Below are positions 20,537 through 30,235 of a DNA stretch of 64,000 bases, in pieces; position 1 is the first letter of the stretch; every line of letters begins with the position of its first letter. This stretch comes from Moniliophthora roreri. Lineage: Eukaryota; Basidiomycota; Agaricomycetes; Agaricales; Marasmiaceae. The notes below the pieces were generated by a model. The model saw only the letters and a list, made by a program, of their open reading frames with translations, did no database searches and was not told the origin of the DNA. The translations under genes were made by a program, and so were the position numbers. The stretch is taken from the NCBI GenBank assembly GCA_001466705.2, contig LATX02000198.1, positions 310,001-374,000 on the forward strand, given 5' to 3'.

Positions 20537-22735
20537 ATGCCGACTGTCGAGCAGGTATATTGGTTAAATTACAACGGAATTAAACCTCAATCACTTTGCC
20601 TCCAGAACGGTTCATCGCCAGTGTCGGCTGCACAAGTACCACTGCCTCCTTCACCAACGCACTCTATACGAGAAGACAAGGTTTCCCTAATACATTAGGT
20701 CTTATGAAGTTTGTTTATTGATATCATTCATAGCGCACATCGCACCATGAAGCACCTTCACAACCAGCCGACGCTACAGGACCAGCCGAAGAAAAGACAA
20801 AACCTACGCTTCAATAGTCATGGGAGAAGCTGCTCTCAGCGGTCATGAAGTATGACGATGATATGGTGAAGAATTGGAAGGAAGACATCGATACCCTACT
20901 CGTTTTCGTACGTCTGCCTTTCTACTGCCAGGAAGACTTTTTAACACTTGAACAGGCCGGTCTCTTCTCTGCTGTCATCACGGCCTTTGTTATCGAATCG
21001 TACCAATGGCTCTCAGAAGATCCCGCAGATGCCACAGTCACGTTGCTTACCCAAATCTCGATGCAACTCAACGCCTCACAGGCCCAGACCATGTTCCCAG
21101 AACGCCCACAATACGAACCGGATGCCTCTTCCGTCCGCATCAACTGCTTCTGGTTTCTCAGCCTCCTTTTCAGCCTCACATCTGCACTTTTTGGACTTCT
21201 ATGCAAGCAGTGGCTTCGGGAGCAACAGCGAGACCCGCCGACTCAAACACCGGCAGAGGCGTTGGCGCTGCGCCAGATGCGTCGAGATAGTTTTGAGAAG
21301 TGGGGTTTGTCGCCGTTCTTGTTGGTGCTACCCATACTACTCGAGGTTGCGTTGCTATTCTTTTTCGTTGGGATCTTGGATCTACTATGGGCTCGGCACC
21401 CCATTCCATTTGTGTTATGCTTCGCCTCGGTCATGCTCAGTGCAGGGCTGTATTTTGCAACCACATTCCTACCGACACTGGCCCTCCTTTGGAAGTCCGA
21501 CCCACTCTCTTATCATTTTATATGTCCGTACAAATCACCACAGGCATGGGCAGTATACCAGCTCTTATTCAAGGCACTCCGTGCACTTGAGAAGATTCCT
21601 TCCATCGAATCCTATATCTGGACGTTGCCTGGAAGATTGATGATCCACATATTCCACCCTGCCTTAGACTGGTCCTCATTCGATCTTCGAGTGATCAGAC
21701 AGTCGGGCTTTCCGTTGCCGGACTCTTTCACTTTCAATCTTTATGAGTTGCGCGCACTCCAATGGGCGTTTACCATATTCCAAGACAGTCCATCAATGCT
21801 CCCCCATCTTCGGAATGTCCTGAGAACAATACCTCCTTCTATGGCGATATCAGCTGTATTTGAGAATGAGAAGCTCCCAATGTGGGGAGATATCCAGAAG
21901 TCGGATGTTGAGCTCTGGTTTCACGATCGACGGGCATTTATAGAATCCCTGGGCTCGTATACTTTGAAGATGCCATGGCCCACTTTAAGGCGTCCTACTC
22001 TTCTCCACTCGGAAGGAATCAGATTTCTGTATTATCAACAGCAATGGCAGGCCTTTGCAAGTTCGAGCATCATGGACTTGGATATGATTCATCACTTCAT
22101 CCACTCCATTGAGTCACATCACACAGATTTACAGAAACTCGCAGGCCTTCAGTTCATCATACCATTCACTATCGTTGAGAAATTGTGGACACATGATGAT
22201 CCTGACATTCAAGAGCAGAGTTCGCAACTACTATGCTTCTATGAAGAGGCTTTCTCCGTGCATCCAGGGTACAATGAAGAACGTCATGATGATGAACGTT
22301 TAGCATTCATCTCTGCATTGATAAAGCATCTTAATCATACAAATTTCACTTCGTACGTGGTAACAAGTCCCCGCGGGCAGGAATTTATACATCTCGTTCA
22401 TTACACGAGACTTTTACCGGCCTACTTCTAACCAGGAACTGATGTCGGATTGGAGTCAGGTGATTGAACGGATCACAGAAATAGGGCATTGGCCTGCAGA
22501 CTATTTCTCGCCTATTCCCGGTTTCTCTGAAGAGCCGGCAGCTCAAGCCACAGATGCTAGTATTCCTGCTACACATATCAATCATGACCACTACTCTCAG
22601 GTAGAAGATGAAAATGGTGTTCCTCAGTCTGACCACGAGATGGATGACGACGGTCAAGGTGATGTTCTAGGCTCGGTAGAACGAGGTGAGCAGGGAAATA
22701 AGGTTGGGGGAGTTGGTGCTGATGAGCATGTATAG
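20537..22735 (+). pseudogene. DUF6535 membrane protein, copy 5 (broken)
   Basis: Exons 20537-20554 (MPTVEQ), 20606-20680 (Pro/Ser module), 20734-20907 and 20956 onward follow the family pattern. In exon 3 a CAG codon has become TAG at 20815-20817, just before the SWEKLLSAVMKYDDDM block. Translation could only restart at the ATG at 20845. From there a long frame runs to 22431 with all four helices and most of the C-terminal region. A small deletion near 22405-22430 shifts the frame. The tail (22432-22735, SDWSQVIERITEIGHWPADY … GVGADEHV) continues in another frame. The exon 3/4 intron (20908-20955) is 48 nt and stop-free. Two independent lesions make this a pseudogene, although a 500-residue internal product remains possible. 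Confidence 0.8.
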
Positions 22736-23534
22736 TTCAAGTGAGTTGCTCGTCATCATCATGTTATTTACTTTGCGCTTACTGTATCCAAGCAGTTTAA
22801 TGAGGCAGTTTGCATTCAAGTAGAAGAGAGCCATATGATGCATAACTCTACAATCAGGTGGCAGGGAACAATATATTGTGTACTTGAATGGTGCTGCTAC
22901 AGGAATCTTCTGGTCACTGTTGGACTGTTCTTGTGCATTTTTGTATAAACCAAAGTGTGGACATCTTTTGTGTTTACATGAGATTAGAGGCATGTGTCTC
23001 TTTTCTTCATACAGTTGAATACTTCATATGGAATATATATCACATGGAATAGGAATTTTACCTCCCCAATGTTTATTTTTCGCCCAAATCTTGATGTTAT
23101 ATAGAATCAAGTTTTTCTCCATATGAGGTATTCAACTGTACTGTTACCTTGATCATGACCACAGTGCATATGGAAAATGTTTCACAGGGTGTCGAGTGCA
23201 AGTGCCTTGAGGTTCTGCTGATTGTTAGTGCCAGTGATGTTGATTGTTGAGCAGGTGCATTGGTGAAACCATGATGAAATCAGAGCCTTGCTCACTTTCC
23301 TTTTAGAATTTATCATCAGTGCTGGCTAGACAGATGCTACTACCACTGTCACCAGCGACACCAGCACAATCTATACAAGAGGAGCAGGTTTTTTTAGCTT
23401 AATAGGGACAGCTACACACCTACCTACCTCAGCTGTTTACTAATCATGCAGGCTGTCAGACATGAGCAAGGGCAGGCTTGAGGCCTTGAGGCACTGTTGA
23501 CTGGTGGCCCACTTTATTGAAGTTGTATATAACA
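22736..23534. other. CpG-poor intergenic region between copies 5 and 6
   Basis: The start is the shared 3' flank of copy 5. From about 22800 CG dinucleotides become rare. A decayed relative of the copy 2/5 exon 1-2 region is visible at 23185-23400 (GGTTCTGCTGATTGTTAGTGCCAGTGATGTTGATTG…), so an additional, older 5' fragment of the family is embedded here. It is in front of the genuine exon 1 of copy 6 and is not itself a gene. Confidence 0.5.
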
Positions 23535-25735
23535 ATGTCGACTCCCAAGCAACCTGAGGTATATGCATTGTTAACAAACTGTTCTGAATTCAAGACCTCG
23601 CTCACCTTGACTTCAGAATGAATCACCACTGTGGGCTGCACAAATACCTCTGCTGCCTTCACCAGTGCAATCTCAGAATGGCAGATCACCATTATCAGCT
23701 GCACAGATTTCTCTGCCATCCTCACCAGCACAATCTCAGAATGATGGATCTCCGTCATTGGCTGCACAAATACCGAGTCTGCCATCCTCACCAGCACAAT
23801 CTCAGAAAGGTAGTGGATCGTTGGTATCAGCTGCACAAGTATCTCGGAGTCCACCACCCTCATCAGTGCAGTCTCAGAATAGTGGATCACTCTCACCAGC
23901 ACGATCTATACAAGAGCAGGTTTGTTACCTTCAACAGATAAAGTTCTAACCTGCTCATTGGTCTCCATAGCCTACACCAAACCATACCACACCTGGAGTG
24001 ACTTCACAACCAGTCAATGCTGGAGGAAAGGTCGAGGAAAGGAAGAGACCTACACTTGAACAGTCATGGGAGAAGATGCTAACAGAAGTCTCAAAGTATA
24101 ATGATGGAATGGTGAAAGCCTGGAAGGAAGATATTGATACTCTACTGGTTTTCATACATCTGACCTTTTTACTGCTATCTCATGAAAACTTTCTAATACC
24201 TGAATAGGGTGGTCTCTTCTCCACTGTCATCACCTCCTTTGTCATTGAATCATACCAGTGGCTCTCAGAAGATCCCACAGATACCACAGTCACGCTCCTT
24301 ACCCAAATCTCCATACAACTCAATGCCTCACAGATCACCCTCCCAGAATGCCCACAATTTGAACCAGATGCATCATCCATCCACATCAATTGCTTCTGGT
24401 TTCTCAGCCTCATCCTCAGTCTCATATCCATACTTTTCAGCCTTCTGTGTAAGCAATGGCTTCAGGAGCATCAGTGGGACCCTCCCACTCGAACACCTGG
24501 AGAAGCATTGGCACTTCATCAGCTATGCCAAGATAGCCTCAAAGAATGGGGTATACTGACATTCTTGTTGGTGTTACCCATTCTGCTAGAGGTTGCATTG
24601 CTGCTATTTTTTGCTGGGTTTTTGGATCTGTTGTGGCATCAGCATTGGATTCTGTTCATGTTATGCTTTATTGTAGTCATGCTTAGCACAGGGCTCTATT
24701 TTGTTACCACATTCCTGCCAGCATTGTCACTCCCAAGAGAAAAATGGCTGGATATCAATGGCTGCAGCTTTAACAAGCTATCTTACCAGTTCATTTGTCC
24801 GTATAAGTCACTACAAGCATAGGCAATTTACCATCTCTTATGCAAAGCTCTCCATCTATTGCTTGTTGGTCTGCATTCCAACAGGTTTCTTTGCAATTGC
24901 CTTCTGAGTCTGGTCAAGTACATCCCCAAGCTAGCCAAAAACTGGCCCTTATTTGACCTTCAAGTGATCCAACAATTTGATGTGTGTCCTTACTCACTGG
25001 AGGATTCCAAAAAATCTTTCCCCCTGAAACTTTATGAGTTGCATGCATTGGAATGGGGAACCATGATATTCTGGGACAGCCCATTGATAATACCTTATAT
25101 CCAGGGTATCCTTGACAATCTACCCCCTTCAGTGGTCATGTCCACTGTCCTTGGAGAATGGGGGTGTGTGATGTGGGGAGATGTCTCAACGTCAGATGTT
25201 GAGCTTAGGATCAGCAATGCACAAGCATTTTGGGACTCACTAGATTGGTTCATTGCAAATGCACCTGAGCCACTACTCAGGGAACCTTCCCTTTCTCATC
25301 CGGAAGGAATCAGATTACTGTTCTACCAACAGTATCGGATCAAGATGGCAAGCAGAGCTGAATTATCACAGTATGATATTGACACCCTTGTTCACTCCAT
25401 CGACTTGCACCAGCCTGGACTGCAACACTCCACAGGCCTTCAGTTCATCATACTCTTTACCGTTGCCAATAAATTATAGACACACAATGATTCTGCCATC
25501 TGAGAGCAGAGTTCACAACTGCTATAATTCCTCAAGAATGCATTGTCTATAACTATGTATCTGGAGTATGACAAGGATCATCACAACAGCGAGAGTTTAG
25601 CATTCATATCCATCTTGACAAGACATCTGAACCATATGAATTATACATTGTATGTGTCAGAAAGTGTCACTGGCCAGGAGTTTATATCTTTTATTCATAA
25701 ACAGATTATCTCTCAGCATCTACACATCTCTTAGC
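23535..25735 (+). pseudogene. DUF6535 membrane protein, copy 6 (heavily mutated, CpG-depleted)
   Basis: Exon 1 (23535-23558, MSTPKQPE), exon 2 (23617-23919, enlarged) and exon 3 (23971-24153) follow the family pattern. The next donor has changed from GTACGT to ATACAT (24154), and read-through meets a stop at the old acceptor. The frame then encodes the four helices (WFLSLILSLISILFSLLCK), but TGG codons have become TAG at 24820-24822 and 25477-25479, and further breaks follow near 25500-25560. Many changes against other copies are C-to-T or G-to-A, and CG is nearly absent. In 24241-24420 I count one CG against eight in the same segment of copy 1. A weak C-terminal remnant continues to about 25900. 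This looks like a long-methylated, silenced copy. Confidence 0.85.
23617..23919 (+). repeat. Internal tandem expansion of the DUF6535 exon 2 module
   Basis: Where other copies have one 75-nt exon 2, copy 6 has 303 nt made of five successive versions of the same module: units of about 60, 63, 66, 72 and 42 nt. Each begins with an Asn/Lys-Gly-Ser-like start and ends with a PAQSQ-like end (for example LPSSPAQSQ, SPPPSSVQSQ). All units keep one reading frame, so the expansion predates or survived the decay of the rest of the gene. Confidence 0.85.
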
Positions 25736-25919
25736 CTGTTTTCAGACAGAGGTCTGACGGAATCTTGTCATTGATAGAAGAATGGACTTCCACAGCTCAA
25801 AGGGTTGTAAGGGGAGTTGAAGTGTTGGGGCCAGGTGTTGGAGGAGTAGGACAATCATCCCGCCATTCCCTGTCTATAATAATACCTTCTCTTTCAGTGC
25901 CTTCTGATATTCAAAACTG

Positions 25920-26769
25920 ATCTGAGGGTTACAGCTTTACAACACAGTAATTATATGGAATCACACAGTTTTCTCTCAGTGGCTGTGCCCCAGGCACTTC
26001 TCAAAATTAATTTTTTTTAAGATCACATGCTTCCAGCTGATAATGTCTAGATGTCCAATCCCCATCAGGCTGACACTCTTTCAACCACTTTCCCTCTTCT
26101 CTAACATTGCAGTCAGCTCATATTCTACTTGTAGAAGCTTGACACTAATTGTACTAAAATATTACACAGATATATCTGTAGAGGATTATGGAAGAGACAA
26201 CCAGACTGCCATAATTACTGAGTATGTGCTTTGAAGTAGCAAAACATGGGAGCTGCTTCCACCCTGACCTTCTTGAGCCTCTGATTGTATGGATATAAGC
26301 TCTCAAAAATATTGAGAGTCCTCAAGTCAATATATACTTAATGTTAATTGACTTTGTTATGCCAAACGATGTTGGAGGGCTTTGGGCCGGGACCACTGAG
26401 GGACTTAGCAGAAAGGAGGTGCTGACTCATTTCCAGAAGTGCTGATTCCGTATAATTACTGTGTTAGCTGTAAGACTAGTAGCAATGGTTGGTGTCAATG
26501 ATACGGTAACTGCATGGAGCATACCGCGAGGAAACGGAGATGTATTGTCCACGGCCGCACCATAAAGGGTACTCAGAAATGATTAGAGTCTGCAATCACC
26601 TGACACGCGATATTTATGCCCGCTTGTCACATGTTGATGCGGGTTGCGAGAGTTGCGTGACCGCGCTAATAAAATTGAACCATGGTCCGTGACGCGACGC
26701 GGGTTGCAATTTTCACTGACTCATTACATTTTCTCCTTCGTCTGCCACCTCATTTGGTGTTGAATAGGG
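25920..26769. other. Intergenic, boundary of the CpG-poor block
   Basis: No gene is seen. CG dinucleotides return abruptly after about 26350-26390 (CCAAACGATG, GGGCCGGG, GATACGG, ACGCGATAT). The last 200 bp, with several CGCG words and ending TTGAATAGGGATG, are the likely promoter of the gene at 26770. Confidence 0.45.
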
Positions 26770-28619
26770 ATGTCATCTCCAGCCAAACGCTCGCCAACAT
26801 CCTCTCTCGAATCTCCATCCAAACGTCGACGTCTCAGTAACACTAGTACTAGCCACGATACACAACCTATCTCGATTTCGAGATCGTACAGTCTACCTAC
26901 TACCCCTTCCTCCCGTTTTCGTCATTCCCAGTCTCTTTTTACCCCTTCATCGTCCTATTCATCTACTCAGACATGTTACCCGACATACCCAATCGACTCA
27001 CCGACAAATCCTTTCGGCCGAAAGAGATCTTTGCTCCCTCAGCTGCCAGCTCCTACAAAATTTAGCCGACACGTCGTCTTACGGTTTCAACTCTTTCGTC
27101 GAGGTATCGAAGGAGGAGTCGGTAAAGAGAGGAGCGAAGGCGTGTACAGAGTCGTACAAGTTCCGCTGGCATACACGTTTCAGCATTTGAAGGAGTTGAT
27201 TGGTTTCCTATTCGGTGGCGAGAAAGATGAAGAACGAGAAGAGGATGGTCAAGGTCAAGAGGAAGAACACCTTTTCGAAATCCGACGAGACGTAGAAATG
27301 TGTTCACGCGCCTACCGACGAGGTAAAGTCAAGAAAAGTCGTGTAGAGACTCGCTTGTCGAGTTCAAGGGATCCATATAGGTGGAAGACGGAATGGGATT
27401 CCGAGTTTGACGCCGACAGTTTCTTTGGTGCAACTCAGAAACAGGAAGAGGACGAAGATGCGGAAGGAGAGGACGATGATGAAGAAGAGATTGATGAACT
27501 AGACGAGGAAGTCAAATGGGAAGCGGAGGAAGATTTAACATTGGCGCATGTTTGGATACCGCCTAGCGCTGCGTCTGCTTCCGAATCCGACGAGGACGAA
27601 GATGAGGACAATGGCACCGACGACGTCAAGGAGACGAAACCGTCGATGCTGTCTGTCGCGATAGTCTACGTACGTATTACTTTTCGCACCCCTGTATATG
27701 TTCTGACTTGTGACAACACACTCAGTTTCACATCTCCGCCCAAGCGCAGACGCAGATACACATCACACTCAACGATGAACCTTTGCCTCCCAATCAACGA
27801 CGCAGAGGCAAGGGAAACGCGCCATACGTCTTCAAAGCCCGAGGACGCGTCTCCCTCTCTCCTAGGAACGAGGAAGACGAGGCGGAAGAGGATTACACGA
27901 AGAGGATGAGCTCCAAACTATGGAACAAGCCTGGAGATGCATTCGAGAAGTATCTCAAGCGGTCAGTAACTCTGAAGATGCCGTCTCCGATATATAGACA
28001 CGCGGTGGTAAGCATTGACACTTGCATCTTACATGTGAACTTCAACTTATCGACGTCCGGTTTATAGTCAAGCAGTACGAGTCTCGTCTCAACACCAGGT
28101 CTCACAACCGACGACGTGGACTTTTCATCCTCACCTGTAATGCCGAAATCTTCACCCTTTCCTTCAAGTTCGCCATTCATCTCCCGATCTTATTCCTCGC
28201 CTTCTTCACTCTTTTCACCGCGGAAGTCGAGTACATCGTTATTCTCTTCAGCGCGCAAATCTGTTTCTTCTTTATTCTCCTCTTCCTCTACCTCACCGCG
28301 CAAGAGACCCCTCTTTCCTACTCAAACACCAGCTTTACCTCCCGCACAAAGAAAACGCATGGCCTACATCAAAAAACGTATCGAGCGTTCTAAAGAAAAG
28401 ACGCGTCATCGGAATCGTGGCAAGAAGAAGGTTGAGAACGAGGCCGAGTTGGTTGATTATGATGAACTCGTGGATCAGCTCAACGCCGAGTTGGAGGAGG
28501 ACGACGATGATGAGAAGGACAAGGAAAAAGAACAAAAGGGAAAGATTAGAATGGGCGATGGACGGTATTTGACGGTGAGAGAGGCGATGGAGGAGGTTGG
28601 TGTTGAGCAGGAAGTTTGA
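26770..28619 (+). CDS. Acidic nuclear-type protein with plasmid pRiA4b ORF3-like fold
   Basis: Exons 26770-27669, 27726-28007 and 28068-28619 join in frame to 577 residues. The N-terminus is Ser/Pro-rich with KRSPTSSLESPSKRRRL, a good nuclear-localisation candidate. Residues about 100-190 (RHVVLRFQLF … YRVVQVPLAYTFQHLKELIG … HLFEIRRDVEM) match in order the strand-helix pattern of the pRiA4b ORF3-like domain (IPR012912), known from bacterial plasmids and also found in fungi. It resumes after an Asp/Glu-rich insert (about 225-300) as TLAHVWIPP … AIVYFHISAQAQTQIHITLN. The C-terminal third has Ser-rich repeats (SSLFSPRKS, SSLFSSARKS), a basic segment (QRKRMAYIKKRIERSKEKTR) and an acidic segment. 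No catalytic residues are recognisable. The domain assignment is by pattern and is moderately sure. Confidence 0.7.
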
Positions 28620-28924
28620 TTTCTCGGGGGATGATTCTTGGATTCGTTTTTCGTGCAGTATAATTTGAAAGTGTATCTCTAGTTTTAGCTTTGTCGATAC
28701 GTACTCACGACTATTAATGACCTTGTTCGAGACTTAATCGTCATTGGTTGAGGTACTCGGACTATACATGCTCTTCGGCACCGATTCCAGCCTCCTTGTT
28801 CTGTTTAGCTCGTGCCACTACATCCCTTTAATCATTGTTATTCTCAGGTTGGGGAATACTGTTTTCGTCTGAGCTCATTGGCGCCAAATGACGATTTAAC
28901 GATCTGGAAATCATGTCTAGATCA
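28620..28924. other. Intergenic spacer
   Basis: Convergent spacer between the acidic-protein gene and the minus-strand DUF6535 relic. Nothing further seen. Confidence 0.4.
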
Positions 28925-29895
28925 AGCATGGTCGAGAAGGGAAGGCATTGAAAGGGCAGGTAGCCGGAAAGATACAAGCCTTTGGGCCGCACGATTCCAT
29001 GCAGTCATCAATAGCGAGATCCGGTCAGACCTCCGTCTGAAAACAGGCTGAGGGAGTGCTGGGGGACGTCGAGAAACGATATGTTCATGAGCAAATCGTA
29101 TAAACTCCTGGCCAGGGACGCTTTTCGACACGTACGGTGTATAATTCGTACGGGTGCTGAAAGCATCTTGAGGGAGCGTGTTATAGAGGTCTTTGGGGTG
29201 GACAATGGACAATGGTCGTGGCCAGGAGTTAAGATCGGAAATCGCAACGTGACCGTGAATCACATCACTGCCACAAGTCCGACAGAGTCTGGCGGCACAT
29301 GCCAAATTGGGAAAGCAATAACCGAGCTCGAGTCAGATCTTCCGGCTTTCAACTTTCCAGCAACGCGTACAGGACATTCAGGCTACGGTTCAGCGGGATT
29401 TCAAATGAAACTGCGTACTTCCTCTGGGAGCACCGATCTACAAGAAGGGTTGAGGGAGAAAGGCACCCATGAAACTCGAAGCTAACATGGCGGCTTTGTG
29501 GTATCTGGCGAACTTCTAACTGATAATGTTCTTGCAATCGCTGATACTCATAGCTCCCGTTAATGAATAAAGTGAAGAAATACGAGCCGCGGGCTGGCTC
29601 AAAAGGTCTTTTCTTTCCTCGGCCCTTCCTCCAGCATCGACTGGTTGTAGAATTGCTGAGGGCTCGGTACGGTCTGGCACAGACTATGATGCCCAGTGAC
29701 TCTCGGACTGCATAAGACTTGATGTTTTGAAGGTCACGAGCCTGCTCCTCTCATACCAACAGTTCTGATGAGGGCGGGGCACCAGAGGTGCTTGTGCAGC
29801 CGATATACCATTCTGAAGTCAAGGTGAGCGATGTCCTAGACTTCAAAACAGTCTATCAACAAAGGAAATACCTCAGGTCGCTCAAGAGTCGACAT
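28925..29895 (-). pseudogene. DUF6535 relic, copy 8 (reverse orientation, internally deleted)
   Basis: Read on the minus strand, 29895 starts MSTLERPE followed by a GTATTT donor, as in family exon 1. Near 29830-29770 lies an exon 2-like NGISAAQAPLVP piece after a TTGACTTCAG acceptor. Near 29645-29590 is an exon 3-like QPVDAGGRAEERK. The whole membrane region is missing. At 29145-28960 the C-terminal motif reappears as NYTPYVSKSVPGQEFIRFAH followed by FRRRSDRISLLMTAWNRAAQR. This tail is closer to copy 6 than to the other copies (both have PVF..RSD before the WxRAAQR-like motif). It is a clear but non-functional family remnant. Confidence 0.7.
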
Positions 29896-30235
29896 CGCTG
29901 CGTCTAACTTGAATGAAGCAGCCAACAGCAAGTCAACAGCGCCTTATGAGATTGACAGCCTGCCTATTGCGCCTGTGCTGGGCTGTCCGTTATCTCTTGA
30001 CCTAAAGGTTGTTATAGGTCGAAACAGGCAACTAGCACTTGTCGGGACATAGTATAGTCACGATCACAATAGAACCTGGCTCGACAGTTTTGAAGTACAA
30101 TTGCATTATTAACTTAGGTATCAGTATCTAACAACACCTATGCTTTTGTTACACGATGTCTACAATTTGCAGTGAGTACAGTGGTCAATAATCTTAAACT
30201 CCCAGACTCCAGACTCCCCAAAGCTGCTCCATGAA
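29896..30235. other. Intergenic spacer 5' of copy 8 and 3' of the USP gene
   Basis: No gene or repeat is recognised here. It includes the 3' end region of the deubiquitinase gene. Confidence 0.4.
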
